The notes below the pieces were generated by a model. That model did no database searches. It was not told where the DNA came from and saw only the letters and a program-made list of their open reading frames with translations. Of a stretch of DNA of 64,000 bases, positions 35,543 through 44,440 are shown in pieces (position 1 is the stretch's first letter; every line of letters starts with the position of its first letter). Source of the DNA: Maritalea porphyrae (GTDB taxonomy: Bacteria; Pseudomonadota; Alphaproteobacteria; Rhizobiales; Devosiaceae); NCBI RefSeq assembly GCF_030159895.1, contig NZ_BSNI01000002.1, positions 1,390,306 to 1,454,305 on the forward strand, read 5' to 3'. The translations under genes were made by a program, and so were the position numbers.

Positions 35543-36355
35543 ATGGCGCAACACAAAGTTGCACTTCTCGGTGTGCCGGTTGATCACAATTCTAGTTACT
35601 TGCCGGGTGCTGCATTAGCGCCTGCGCGCATTCGTGAGGCAATCCACAGCGATAGCTCGAATATGTGGACCGAACTTGGCGTCAATCTTGGCGAGCAAGG
35701 TGTTTGGGCCGATATGGGCGACGTGGCTGTGAATGGCGAAGATCGTGAAGAAACGTCGAATAGCATCCGGCAAAAGGCTATTGAATTGATCAAGCAGGGC
35801 GAGCGGGTTATCTCGCTCGGTGGCGATCATTCGGTTTCCTATCCACTTATTGACGCCCATGCACAAAACTATGACGGGCTAAACGTCCTGCATGTGGATG
35901 CCCACGCCGATCTCTATGGTGATTTTGGCGGCAATCCATTGTCTCATGCTTCGCCATTTGCACGGCTGATGGAAACGGGCGGGGTGTCACGCTTGTTGCA
36001 GGTTGGCATTCGGACTTTGAACGACCACCAGCGAGAACAAGCAGCGCGCTTTGGCGTAGAGATCATTGAAATGAAAGACTGGTTGGACAGTGCGAATATT
36101 GGCTTTGATGGGCCGGTTTACATGTCCATTGACCTTGATGGTCTTGATCCTGCGTTCGCGCCGGGGGTATCGCATCATGAACCCGGTGGCTTTAGTTCGC
36201 GTCAGGTGATTGATCTAATTCATCGATTTAAGGGGCCACTTGTCGGTGCTGATATTGTGGAGCTTAACCCACACCGAGACATCAATAATATGACAGCCAT
36301 GGTCGCCGCGCGCTTAACCAAAGAAATAATTGGTCGTTTACGCACCGGCGCATAA
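35543..36355 (+). CDS. Arginase/agmatinase family metallohydrolase
   Basis: 270 residues. The binuclear manganese motifs are complete: SLGGDHSVSYP (about 92-102), HVDAHADLYGD (about 117-127) and SIDLDGLDPAFAPG (about 196-209). Family members hydrolyse arginine, agmatine or related guanidino compounds to urea or formamide. The loop after GGDHS and the lack of an arginase-specific N-terminus leave the substrate open; it is arginase-like in HEPGGFSSRQ. Strong ribosome site. No polyamine or urea genes nearby. Confidence 0.85.
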   Translation: MAQHKVALLGVPVDHNSSYLPGAALAPARIREAIHSDSSNMWTELGVNLGEQGVWADMGDVAVNGEDREETSNSIRQKAIELIKQGERVISLGGDHSVSYPLIDAHAQNYDGLNVLHVDAHADLYGDFGGNPLSHASPFARLMETGGVSRLLQVGIRTLNDHQREQAARFGVEIIEMKDWLDSANIGFDGPVYMSIDLDGLDPAFAPGVSHHEPGGFSSRQVIDLIHRFKGPLVGADIVELNPHRDINNMTAMVAARLTKEIIGRLRTGA

Positions 36356-36375
36356 ATGCAAACAATTCATTCACC

Positions 36376-36395
36376 ATATTCAGATAGATGAATAT
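36376..36395. promoter_or_regulatory. Inverted repeat ATATTCA-N6-TGAATAT
   Basis: Perfect 7-bp arms in the 84-base gap between the agmatinase-like gene and the small secreted protein gene. Could be an operator for the latter; no T tract, so not a standard terminator. Confidence 0.35.
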
Positions 36396-36439
36396 CGCAA
36401 TTATACGTAGTTTCGCGAGTTGAGTGGCTAAAGAGTAAA

Positions 36440-36730
36440 ATGAACAAAAATTTGACTGCAAAACTTGTGTTGGCTGCCAGTCTGTTGCTTGTGCCGAACG
36501 CCGCGTTTAGTGCAACGTTTGAATTGAAAGCGCCAAGTGCGAGCGAGCGAGGGTGGTCCGCAAAGGCAGACTGCGAGTCCAAGGCAGGCGGTGCTTGTGC
36601 ATCTGCCTATTTCTGTTCCAACAATATCTGGATGGCGGCCACGGCATTTGATCGTGTGCAGGACCGTCGCTATGCGGGCGAGCAATTGATCATCGTAAGA
36701 GATGGTCAGCCGATTTGTGCGGTGAACTAA
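36440..36730 (+). CDS. Small secreted protein of unknown function
   Basis: 96 residues with a clean signal peptide (KLVLAASLLLVPNAAFSA, cleavage after about residue 24). The mature part of about 72 residues has four cysteines (ADCESKAGGACASAYFC and the C-terminal ICAVN) and could be held by two disulphides in the periplasm. No known domain. It stands alone and converges on rnhA with seven bases between. An inverted repeat upstream may control it. Confidence 0.65.
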   Translation: MNKNLTAKLVLAASLLLVPNAAFSATFELKAPSASERGWSAKADCESKAGGACASAYFCSNNIWMAATAFDRVQDRRYAGEQLIIVRDGQPICAVN

Positions 36731-36737
36731 GCAGAAC

Positions 36738-37181
36738 CTACTTTGATTTAAACGGGGCCATTCCTTGGTTGGCTAGGTCGTCAGCACGCTCATTCCCTTC
36801 GTGGCCTGCGTGGCCTTTCACCCAGTGAAAGTCGATCTTGTGGCGCTCAAGTGCTGAATCAAGTAACCGCCATAAATCCTCGTTTTTAACCGGCTTTTTT
36901 GCAGCGGTTTTCCAGCCGTTTCGTTTCCAATTATGCATCCAGCCGGTCACGCCGCCTTTGACATATTGGCTATCCGTATAAAGGTCGATTTCGCAAGGGC
37001 GTTTGAGTGCGTTTAGCGCCTCGATGGCGGCCATCAATTCCATCCGGTTGTTAGTGGTCAGCTCTTCGCCACCGCAAAGCTCTTTCTCTTTTCCGTTGAA
37101 ACGCAGCAAAGCGCCCCAACCGCCCGGCCCGGGATTGCCTGAACATGCACCATCAGTGAAAATCGTTACCCGCTCAGCCAT
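36738..37181 (-). CDS. rnhA: Ribonuclease HI
   Basis: 147 residues with all catalytic residues: Asp in [16 protein letters not shown], Glu in [11 protein letters not shown], Asp in [12 protein letters not shown], and the C-terminal [14 protein letters not shown] with the flexible His loop and last Asp. It degrades the RNA strand of RNA-DNA hybrids. The start overlaps the end of the GNAT gene by eight bases, so the ispH-GNAT-rnhA set is an operon; ispH near rnhA is common in Rhizobiales (often with thrB). Complete and normal. Confidence 0.95.
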   Translation of the reverse strand: MAERVTIFTDGACSGNPGPGGWGALLRFNGKEKELCGGEELTTNNRMELMAAIEALNALKRPCEIDLYTDSQYVKGGVTGWMHNWKRNGWKTAAKKPVKNEDLWRLLDSALERHKIDFHWVKGHAGHEGNERADDLANQGMAPFKSK

Positions 37182-37695
37182 GCCATTCTTCTTTTGTCAG
37201 CTTGTGAAAGCTGAGTTCTTTACCTGAGTCGTCATGTTCTGTGTGGGTAAATTGCATGCCAATTTTGCGCAAAATGTGCACGGAAGCCGCATTATCGATA
37301 AATGCATATCCGATGAAATCTGCGTGGTCGGTCGCGCGGAAGATCCAATCGCGAAGTGCAAATGCCGCCTCTGCGGCATATCCTTGGCCCCAGAATGCGT
37401 GTTTAAGCGCATAGCCAATTTCGGGTTCACCTTCATGCAACCCAAATCCGGCTCGACCGATAAATGCGCCATCGCTTTTGCGAAGGACACGAAATTTGCA
37501 CCATCCATAGGCTGCATAATCATCGCGCCATTGTGTCATGCGTCGTTCGGCATCCTCACGCGTTTCTTCGCGTCCGGAAAGATGTTCGGTAACTCTGATA
37601 TCACTGTGTAGGTCTAGTACATCGTCAATATGCTCAGGCAACCACAAACAATATGCGAGCCGCTCCGACTGCAGGATCAGCTTTCCTTCAGACAT
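37174..37695 (-). CDS. RimJ/RimL-type GNAT acetyltransferase
   Basis: 173 residues of the Acetyltransf_3 group: [20 protein letters not shown] start, a [18 protein letters not shown] acetyl-CoA segment (about 92-109) and [17 protein letters not shown] (about 130-146), the usual 'N-x-x-S-x-x-x-x-x-K-x-G' end motif. Relatives acetylate protein N-termini or small amines; the substrate is unknown. Lies between ispH (one base gap) and rnhA (eight base overlap), so clearly cotranscribed. Confidence 0.85.
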   Translation of the reverse strand: MSEGKLILQSERLAYCLWLPEHIDDVLDLHSDIRVTEHLSGREETREDAERRMTQWRDDYAAYGWCKFRVLRKSDGAFIGRAGFGLHEGEPEIGYALKHAFWGQGYAAEAAFALRDWIFRATDHADFIGYAFIDNAASVHILRKIGMQFTHTEHDDSGKELSFHKLTKEEWHG

Positions 37696-37696
37696 G

Positions 37697-38650
37697 TTAG
37701 GCGCTGCGTAGTTCGCGTGGAACGTTAAAGGCGATATTTTCGGTAGCAGTTACCTTGGCGGAAACAGAAATGTCAAAACGTTTACCAAATGCCTCGATGA
37801 TCTCGTCCACCAACTCCTCAGGGGCAGACGCCCCAGCCGTGATGCCCAGTGATTTGATACCTGTAAATTGGTTCCAATCGATTTCGCTTGCGCGCTGCAC
37901 CAGCATAGATTTCGAACAACCACCTCGATCAGCGACTTCAACAAGACGCATCGAGTTGGATGAGTTTGGCGCGCCAACAACGATCATTGCATCGACCAAT
38001 GGCGCGACCACTTTCACCGCTTCTTGGCGGTTGGTTGTGGCGTAGCAAATATCTTCTTTGTGCGGCGCTGCAATTTCTGGGAAACGCGCACGCAGAGCGG
38101 CAACAATTGCGGCGGTGTCATCAAGCGATAAAGTGGTCTGCGTCACAAAAGCAAGTTTCTGATCGCTTTTAGGTTTGAAGGTTGCGACGTCTTCGACGGT
38201 TTCAATAAGGCTAATTGCGCCCTCAGGCAGCTGACCCATTGTGCCGACGACTTCTGGGTGGCCAGCATGACCGATCAATATGATTTCAAACCCAGCCTCA
38301 AAATGCCGCTGCGCTTCCACATGTACTTTGGATACAAGCGGGCAGGTGGCATCGAGATAGAACATGTTGCGATGTTTGGCTTCAACTGGCACGCTTTTCG
38401 CCACGCCGTGAGCAGAAAAAATGACAGGCGCATCGGTGTCGGGAATCTCTTCCAATTCCTCAACAAAGATTGCGCCTTTTGCCTTCAGTCCATCGACAAC
38501 ATATTTGTTGTGCACAATCTCGTGGCGCACATAAACGGGCGCACCATATTTTTCGAGCGCGAGTTCCACAATTTGGATCGCTCGATCAACACCGGCACAA
38601 AAGCCGCGCGGCGCACAAAGTAATATTTCCAAAGGACTTTTTTTTGCCAT
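37697..38650 (-). CDS. ispH: 4-hydroxy-3-methylbut-2-enyl diphosphate reductase
   Basis: 317 residues. The three cluster cysteines are in [14 protein letters not shown] (Cys18), [12 protein letters not shown] (about 104) and [21 protein letters not shown] region of the C-terminal third; SAHGVAKSV and [10 protein letters not shown] are family motifs. It makes IPP and DMAPP, the last step of the MEP route, using an Fe-S cluster. First gene of an operon with GNAT and rnhA. The ATG has no ribosome binding site and lies near a predicted transcription start (see promoter entry), so its mRNA may be leaderless. Confidence 0.94.
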   Translation of the reverse strand: MAKKSPLEILLCAPRGFCAGVDRAIQIVELALEKYGAPVYVRHEIVHNKYVVDGLKAKGAIFVEELEEIPDTDAPVIFSAHGVAKSVPVEAKHRNMFYLDATCPLVSKVHVEAQRHFEAGFEIILIGHAGHPEVVGTMGQLPEGAISLIETVEDVATFKPKSDQKLAFVTQTTLSLDDTAAIVAALRARFPEIAAPHKEDICYATTNRQEAVKVVAPLVDAMIVVGAPNSSNSMRLVEVADRGGCSKSMLVQRASEIDWNQFTGIKSLGITAGASAPEELVDEIIEAFGKRFDISVSAKVTATENIAFNVPRELRSA

Positions 38651-38656
38651 AGATGT

Positions 38657-38685
38657 GAGATGCTTTGTTCTGGAACTGGTGTCAA
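38657..38685 (-). promoter_or_regulatory. Candidate ispH promoter
   Basis: Reverse strand TTGACA (38680-38685), 17-base spacer, weak -10 CATCTC (38657-38662). The start of transcription would fall at or next to the ispH ATG at 38650. Confidence 0.4.
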
Positions 38686-38690
38686 GTTGG

Positions 38691-38720
38691 TTGCACTTTA
38701 CGGCGACACTAAGTCATACT
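38691..38720 (+). promoter_or_regulatory. Candidate promoter of the PPDK-like gene
   Basis: TTGCAC (38691-38696), 18-base spacer, CATACT (38715-38720), back-to-back with the ispH promoter. It supports a start downstream of about 38727 for the PPDK-like gene. Confidence 0.35.
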
Positions 38721-38756
38721 AAACAAAATCTGTTACGCAATCTAGGTCGAGCTGAA

Positions 38757-41054
38757 GTGCCGCTAACTGTATCCCAACAAATGTTCGCGATTGCACCAGC
38801 GAACGAACGCCCGCTTCTGTCGCGTGAGCAAGAGCGCTTGGTTGTGGGAAAAGCGGCTTGGGTATTCGCTATGGCGAGATCTGGTCAGCGCGTTTGCCCA
38901 ACGATCTGCATCACGCGAGAGGCTTGGGAAGCTGTAAAGTCAGCAAAGCCGGGAAGTCCACTACACACCAATTGGGTCGCAGCGCTTTTCAAATTGGTTC
39001 CAAAGGGTGAAGAGCCGCCTCAGCTTGTGGTGCGGACTGCAGCGCAAACGCACATGGCTGGCTTGGCTCGTGTACGCGGCAAAGTCGATGCGCCAAAGCG
39101 CGAAAGCGATGCGGCCGACACATCGAAGCCGCTTGGGCGTGCAATTGATAGGGCGTTCGAATCATATCTGCACGGCACACCAGTTTGGACAATTGATACG
39201 GGCCGCGATTTGTCGCTTGAGCAAATCGTTTTGGTGCAAGCCGCGACCGAACAAAAACCGTTTTCAATTTTGACACGCAGCACATCAACTGGTGAACTCG
39301 GGCCATTCAAGTTGCAAGGGCAACCCGAACTGCCACAACTGGCCAATCCCGTTGCAGCCAAGCAGCTCTGCCGCAAGATGGATGCGCTTTCCGGCGCACA
39401 CATGGTTTGCCTTGTTGCTGAGGACAAAGGTGAACTCGTTTTCTTGTCCGCTCGACCAGTCCAGGCAAACATCTCGGCGAATTTGGAAGCTGCAATAGAC
39501 CGGGTGAGCAATGGTGATTGGACGCCGCGTAAAGCGGTGTCGGAAATCGATCCAGCACAATTGCCGCAAATACTGCACCCACGCCTAACGGGTAAGAAAC
39601 GCGGTACACCGCTTTCCAACGGCCTTGGTGTATCTCCTGGCGCCGCCAGTGGCGCAATTGTGTTTTCATCAGAGGACGCGTCGCGATACCGCGCACGCGG
39701 CAAAGATTGCATATTGGTTAGCGTTGAAACTGGACCATCCGATATCGAAGGTATGCAGGCTGCCGCGGGCATCCTAACTGCGCGCGGTGGCATAACTAGC
39801 CATGCTGCTGTGATCGCGCGCGTGACAGGAAAACCATGTGTTGCCGGCGTGCGCACCATGTCGATTGACCCAGACCATACAAAGGTGCGCCTTGGCGAGC
39901 GTGAGTTTTTGGCTGGTGCGGAAATCACAATCGATGGTGGCACGGGCGAAGTCTATGCGGGCGCGTTGCCGCTCAGTCAGCCAAAAATCGGGGGTGCACT
40001 GGGCACGCTGCTTGATTGGGCAGATGGCAGTCGCACGATTGAAGTGCGTACGAACGTAGAAACAGAAGAGTCAGCACGCATTGCGCTTTCATTTGGTGCA
40101 GAAGGTATTGGCTTGGCGCGTTCCGAGCATATGTTCTTTTCGACCGAGCGTATGGTTGCACTGCGGCGTATGATCTTTTCGCAAAATGATCGCGACCGTA
40201 AACAAGCACTGGATGGTTTAGTCGAATATCAAGCAGATGATTACGCAAGGCTCTTTTCCACCATGGAAGGGTTGCCCATCACTGTTCGTCTGTTCGATCC
40301 ACCTTTGCATGAGTTTCTGCCGCGAAGCGAAGAGGAGCTTGAAGACGCCGCTGCGTCATTGGGGCTTGAAACTGAACGGCTGCGCAATCGACTTGAGCGC
40401 ATGGCGGAAGTGAATCCGATGCTTGGGCACCGTGGCTGTCGGTTGGCAATTTCACATCCCGAAATATTGGATATGCAAATTCGAGCGTTGATTGCTGGCG
40501 CGCGCGCTGCAATTGATGCACATGATATTCAAGTCAATTTAGAAATAATGGTGCCGTTCGTATCATCCGCACGTGAGGTGAATTGGGTGCGGACGAAAAT
40601 CCTGCAATTAATGGAGCGGTTGGGTGTCAATCAAACCGAGAGCTTCAAGTTTTCTATTGGAACGATGATCGAACTGCCACGGGCCGCTTTGCGTGCTTAT
40701 GATATTGCAAAGCATGTGGACTTCTTTTCATTCGGCACAAACGATTTAACGCAAACGACATTTGGCATCTCGCGTGATGACGCACCAGCATTTTTGGCGA
40801 CCTATCAGCGGCGTGGTCTCTATGATGCTGATCCCTTTGTTACAATTGACAAAAAGGGTGTCGGTGAACTGATCAAGATTGCCATTCAGCGCGGCAAAGA
40901 AGCTAATCCGGATCTCAAAATCGGGATTTGTGGCGAGCATGCGGGCGATCCGGAAAGTCTGCGATTCTTTGCGGGATTGAACGTTGATTATGTGAGTTGC
41001 TCACCTTATCGCTTGCCAATTGCTCGTCTTGCCCTTGCTCAGTCGCAAAACTAG
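38757..41054 (+). CDS. Pyruvate phosphate dikinase-like protein with degenerate ATP-grasp domain
   Basis: 765 residues if started at the GTG at 38757; a GTG at 38655 would leave no room for a promoter. The swivel domain has the phospho-His loop LTARGGITSHAAVIAR (about 370-385) and the C-terminal barrel keeps VRLFDPPLHEF, NPMLGHRGCRLA, SIGTMIELPRAA, FFSFGTNDLTQTTF, CGEHAGDPES and the catalytic Cys in SCSPYRLPIARLA, so PEP/pyruvate chemistry looks intact. The N-terminal 290 residues align only loosely with the ATP domain: the GGKGANLAEM loop reads VVGKAAWVFAM, SVRSGARASMPG reads VVRTAAQTHMAG, and about 100 residues are missing. Probably not a working dikinase; maybe a PEP-dependent regulator. 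Confidence 0.8.
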   Translation: MPLTVSQQMFAIAPANERPLLSREQERLVVGKAAWVFAMARSGQRVCPTICITREAWEAVKSAKPGSPLHTNWVAALFKLVPKGEEPPQLVVRTAAQTHMAGLARVRGKVDAPKRESDAADTSKPLGRAIDRAFESYLHGTPVWTIDTGRDLSLEQIVLVQAATEQKPFSILTRSTSTGELGPFKLQGQPELPQLANPVAAKQLCRKMDALSGAHMVCLVAEDKGELVFLSARPVQANISANLEAAIDRVSNGDWTPRKAVSEIDPAQLPQILHPRLTGKKRGTPLSNGLGVSPGAASGAIVFSSEDASRYRARGKDCILVSVETGPSDIEGMQAAAGILTARGGITSHAAVIARVTGKPCVAGVRTMSIDPDHTKVRLGEREFLAGAEITIDGGTGEVYAGALPLSQPKIGGALGTLLDWADGSRTIEVRTNVETEESARIALSFGAEGIGLARSEHMFFSTERMVALRRMIFSQNDRDRKQALDGLVEYQADDYARLFSTMEGLPITVRLFDPPLHEFLPRSEEELEDAAASLGLETERLRNRLERMAEVNPMLGHRGCRLAISHPEILDMQIRALIAGARAAIDAHDIQVNLEIMVPFVSSAREVNWVRTKILQLMERLGVNQTESFKFSIGTMIELPRAALRAYDIAKHVDFFSFGTNDLTQTTFGISRDDAPAFLATYQRRGLYDADPFVTIDKKGVGELIKIAIQRGKEANPDLKIGICGEHAGDPESLRFFAGLNVDYVSCSPYRLPIARLALAQSQN

Positions 41055-41098
41055 CAAACTTAACCGACCATAAAATTGCCATTAAACGACCACAACGC

Positions 41099-41114
41099 GG
41101 CCCGCGTACGGGCC
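41099..41114. terminator. GC-rich hairpin after the PPDK-like gene
   Basis: GGCCCG-CGTA-CGGGCC, perfect 6-bp arms, 45 bases past the stop. No T tract follows, so it may be only an RNA-protecting hairpin. Confidence 0.3.
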
Positions 41115-41213
41115 AACTGTGTCCATAACTCGTGTTTACACCCCATAAACCAAGATTTGAGATAATAGCGGGGTCGGCATGTGTTTGGTCGATTGAGTAG
41201 CATCGAGTTGAGT

Positions 41214-42251
41214 ATGAGTATCTATCTGGCCGCCCGGCTTCAACAGGCCCGGCGAAAAAAGGCAAATGCCTTTAAGCGCGGCTGCGCTTTGCTTAGTTTT
41301 GCAGTGACCACAACAGCAGCGCTGGTGGCATGGCCTCATCACATGAATACTGAGTTTGCCGTCACAATGGCAGACATCGCTTCGCCCGTTCAAGTGGCTG
41401 AGGCAAAGCCCGATGGCATTGCGGCAATGTTCAATCAATCAATATTTGAAGCACAGAAAGAACTTGAGCTTGGCCCCGCAGGACCGAGTGCCGAAGAGAT
41501 ATCTAAGAGCTTTAGCAACTTGCGTTTTGCGATGCTTGAGGCGCGAACCAAAACACCGCCGAAGATTGATATTGATCCTATAAAAGTTGCTTCGATTTCC
41601 CCAAAGGCTGCGCAAACCAAAGCGTTGAACCGCGCTGAACGCTCTTTTGGCGCTGCAGCACAGACAATGCCGGAAGTCGCGGCTCTTGATGCAATTAATG
41701 CGTTGGGCGACCAGGAAGTGGGGGGTGAAACTCGCGACCCATCTCTTCCTTATCCAGTAACCGTGCCCACCAAACTTGCCTACGCACGAGATAACGCGCC
41801 AAGCTTGAAGGACTACAAGCCAGTGATGACGCAGGCATCCATGGATGCGAACAAAAAGCAGCATTGGTGTCTGGCAACAGCGATCTATTTTGAAGCGCGT
41901 GGCGAAAGCTATCGCGGGCAGGTGGCCGTTGCGCAAGTGGTGCGCAATCGTGTGAAGCACAAGGCCTACCCAAATTCGATTTGCTCAGTGGTGTTTCAGA
42001 ATCAAAGTTGGAAGAATCGCTGCCAGTTCTCATTTGCATGCGATGGCATCCCCGAGCGCGTGAACGAGAAAAACGCTTGGAAGCAAGCAGAAGAAATTGC
42101 CACCAAAGTAATCAATGGTGATATTTATCTGCCGGAAGTGGCGAATGCGACGCACTATCACGCCAATTATGTTTGGCCAAAATGGGCACCCAAGCTGAAA
42201 AAGCTAACCAAAATCGGTGTGCACATTTTTTATCGGTTCAGAAGTGGGTAG
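41214..42251 (+). CDS. SleB-type cell wall hydrolase
   Basis: 345 residues from the ATG at 41214 (an upstream GTG at 41181 has no better site). A basic N-terminus and a membrane helix (about 24-42, CALLSFAVTTTAALVAW) put the rest in the periplasm. A low-complexity linker of about 170 residues leads to the C-terminal hydrolase_2 domain (about 220-345): WCLATAIYFEARGESYRGQVAVAQVVRNR (key Glu in YFEARGE) and ATHYHANYVWPKW. SleB-type enzymes are lytic transglycosylases or amidases for peptidoglycan; widespread in Rhizobiales. Confidence 0.88.
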   Translation: MSIYLAARLQQARRKKANAFKRGCALLSFAVTTTAALVAWPHHMNTEFAVTMADIASPVQVAEAKPDGIAAMFNQSIFEAQKELELGPAGPSAEEISKSFSNLRFAMLEARTKTPPKIDIDPIKVASISPKAAQTKALNRAERSFGAAAQTMPEVAALDAINALGDQEVGGETRDPSLPYPVTVPTKLAYARDNAPSLKDYKPVMTQASMDANKKQHWCLATAIYFEARGESYRGQVAVAQVVRNRVKHKAYPNSICSVVFQNQSWKNRCQFSFACDGIPERVNEKNAWKQAEEIATKVINGDIYLPEVANATHYHANYVWPKWAPKLKKLTKIGVHIFYRFRSG

Positions 42252-42266
42252 GCGAAGGTCGCCTAC
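42248..42266. terminator. Shared hairpin containing both stop codons
   Basis: GTAGGCG-AAGGT-CGCCTAC, perfect 7-bp arms. It includes the stop of the cell wall hydrolase and, on the other strand, the stop of the convergent gene. No T tract on either side. Confidence 0.35.
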
Positions 42267-42799
42267 TTGCAACCGATATAACTGCCCAGCGAACTACAAC
42301 CTTCGTCGTCGCTTGCGGCGAAGTCGTCGAGACCGTGAATGAATTTCAACAATTCACGTCCCTGCAACTTCGACACAATAATCAATGTGGTCTCAGCAAG
42401 TGGACTTGTCGAAACCTCATCCACATTTATGCCAGGATAGAGCACATGCTTTGATTGCATGCTGTCGGTTGAGTAGGTGCCTGTAGAAGTCGTTGCGATA
42501 TTGACGTTGAACACGTGGCCCGCGCTGATCTTCTTGACAGTTGCCGAGGACATTGGGTTTAAGTCCACATAGTCTTCAACGGTTACGTTGTAGAGCTTTT
42601 TGTCAATCCGTACCAAGTCGTCCAAGTCGATGGCGCCAGGTGTGCTGTTTGAGCTTCCGCTGGCTACATCCAGAATATTGGATGCGAATGCTGGGTTGGC
42701 GAATTTGAAGCCACTTTCCGCGATAAACACGCCAGAAACTGCTGCAAGCACAAGGGCAAGCGGCATAAGATTGGTTTTGTTGCGAACAGTGCCAAACAT
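42263..42799 (-). CDS. Exported protein of unknown function
   Basis: 178 residues. N-terminal hydrophobic segment (about 11-30, LMPLALVLAAVSGVFIAE) followed by FANPAFAS, which could be a signal cleavage site or an anchor. The mature part is Ser/Thr/Asp-rich, with YNVTVEDYVDLNPMSSATVKK (first part YNVTVEDYVDLN) and predicted beta strands, and two Cys near the C-terminus (GCSSLGSYIGCK). No family recognised. About 90 bases of AT-rich DNA upstream hold its likely promoter; it stands alone. Confidence 0.6.
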   Translation of the reverse strand: MFGTVRNKTNLMPLALVLAAVSGVFIAESGFKFANPAFASNILDVASGSSNSTPGAIDLDDLVRIDKKLYNVTVEDYVDLNPMSSATVKKISAGHVFNVNIATTSTGTYSTDSMQSKHVLYPGINVDEVSTSPLAETTLIIVSKLQGRELLKFIHGLDDFAASDDEGCSSLGSYIGCK

Positions 42800-42917
42800 A
42801 TCAAATCCTTAAATCAGCAGTATGCTTTAAGGATTTATCAACCAATGCCCCCTGAGGTCAAAGCAATGCTTAACATAGGGTTAATTTGTGTTTCGTATTG
42901 AAACATATGAATGTTTT

Positions 42918-43529
42918 TTATTTCACCGGCCCCAAAATCGAATTGAAAACTGAAACAAACTGTTCATGGGCTACGTGGATTGGCCAAGGGCGAATAAGCT
43001 GTTCAAAATCAGGCAGATCAAAACTCGCTAAAGATGGTTCGCCGAAGATCTTTCTCGCTTCAGAGGGCTCAAAACCAGCAAGATTTACAGCTTCAAAATA
43101 GGCAGCTTCTTTGTCGGCCTTTTTGATGAGCTTTGCTATCGACGTTGGCGCTTTTGCAGCAAGCGAGAACCGCACGTGAATAGCACCCAAGAGTCGGTTT
43201 TCCAGGTCTTTATATTGTCCACCCATTGCGGCTTTCAGAGGGGAGATAATGTCGCCCATTACATATTCAGGCGCATCGTGCAAAAGAGCGTATAGTCTGC
43301 TGCTCCCATCCAGATCAGGTTTTGCGCCTAATGCTAAATGCATCACCAAAACTGAGTGTTGAGCAACGGAAAACGCATAGTCCCCGTTTGTTTGCCCATT
43401 CCAGCGGGCAACGCGCGCGAGGCCGTGAGCTATATCACTCAATTCAACATCAAGCGGCGAGGGGTCTAACAAGTCAAGTCGGCGCCCAGACAACATGCGT
43501 TGCCAAGCGCGTTGCGGAGCACGGGCCAT
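42918..43529 (-). CDS. HD-domain phosphohydrolase (YfbR-like)
   Basis: 203 residues. Metal-binding HD motif: His in VAQHSVLV (about residue 58), His-Asp in LLHDAPEYVMGD (about 83-94) and Asp in IKKADKEAA (about 138). This pattern is that of the YfbR/YfdR group of HD nucleotidases, which act on dNMPs or related nucleotides. The first residues (APQRAWQRMLSGRRLDLLDP) are typical of the alphaproteobacterial members. Downstream of the ygfZ gene in the same direction with a gap of about 30 bases. Confidence 0.85.
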   Translation of the reverse strand: MARAPQRAWQRMLSGRRLDLLDPSPLDVELSDIAHGLARVARWNGQTNGDYAFSVAQHSVLVMHLALGAKPDLDGSSRLYALLHDAPEYVMGDIISPLKAAMGGQYKDLENRLLGAIHVRFSLAAKAPTSIAKLIKKADKEAAYFEAVNLAGFEPSEARKIFGEPSLASFDLPDFEQLIRPWPIHVAHEQFVSVFNSILGPVK

Positions 43530-43562
43530 CTTTATTCCAGCAAATTTGCGTCAATAGAATCG

Positions 43563-44351
43563 CTAAAAAGCGTAGCTTGCCCAAGAAGGCACGGCAAGCT
43601 GAACAAGCTTTTCATTGACCATGCAATGGGTTGGGTCATTCACCTTATCAAGTCGCACCAAGCCAATGCCTTTTATACCGCATGCTGAAGTTACGGTGCC
43701 GATGGTTTTTCCATCGGATGTGATGGCGTCATCGCCTTTAAGTGCGTCTCCGTCAACACAAGTAGGTCTCTTGCGCGCCGTACCGCGATGCTGCATGCGA
43801 GAGACAACCTCTTGGCCGATGTAGCAGCCTTTTTTGAAATCGACACCACCGAGTTGGTCCATACCAATATCGTGTGGAAACAAGCTGTTGCTTTCGAAAT
43901 CGTCGCCCATTTGCATAATCGCGTGAGCAATGCGTGCGTTTTCAAACTTGGATTGATCCTCCGACCAGTTTGACGCATCCGTCGCATAAACACGATAACC
44001 CATTCCGGGTCGCGTATCTTCAACAGCATCTTTTTCAACGGCGTCGGTCCAACCGGCAAACAAGTCACTTCGCGGCGTTATGGTGACGTCAGCGCGCATT
44101 TTGTAAAGGCGCATGCGTTTGGCAAAATTGTCTAGTTCGTTGGCCGAGAAATCAAGCAAGAATCCATTCTCAAGCGCCGAGATCAGCCCTTCCACCAAAA
44201 TTTTGCCTTGCGGCGCAAGCAGCGCAAACCATCGCGCTTTTTTCTCTAGCGGCGTGGAAAGGTTGCACGTCAGCGTGTCATGCAACAGTTTTTGTGCATC
44301 GGGCCCACTGATATGGACCAGTGCACGGTCCAATTTAACAATTTTTCCCAT
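43563..44351 (-). CDS. ygfZ: YgfZ/GcvT-type folate-binding iron-sulphur protein
   Basis: 262 residues from the ATG at 44351. The family signature KKGCYIGQEVVSRMQHRG (about residues 170-187, K-G-C-Y-x-G-Q-E) is present with the Cys used in Fe-S work, as are the N-terminal LVHISGPDAQKLLHDTLT and the tetrahydrofolate-binding fold related to GcvT. YgfZ (IBA57) helps maintain certain 4Fe-4S enzymes, such as MiaB. Divergent from dihydroorotase with 89 bases between, the usual arrangement in Rhizobiales. Confidence 0.9.
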   Translation of the reverse strand: MGKIVKLDRALVHISGPDAQKLLHDTLTCNLSTPLEKKARWFALLAPQGKILVEGLISALENGFLLDFSANELDNFAKRMRLYKMRADVTITPRSDLFAGWTDAVEKDAVEDTRPGMGYRVYATDASNWSEDQSKFENARIAHAIMQMGDDFESNSLFPHDIGMDQLGGVDFKKGCYIGQEVVSRMQHRGTARKRPTCVDGDALKGDDAITSDGKTIGTVTSACGIKGIGLVRLDKVNDPTHCMVNEKLVQLAVPSWASYAF

Positions 44352-44440
44352 CAATCGCTCCGTTTGCCTTGCTCTTACAACGAGCATCGCGTTACACCCC
44401 TTAAAAGCAATCCATAACAGCTTCTTCAGGACGCACCAGC

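Noticed and set aside
39020-39943. 307-codon reverse frame inside the PPDK-like gene
   Set aside because: Mirror frame of a strongly conserved coding sequence; composition is Ser/Arg/Ala-rich as expected for antisense shadows.
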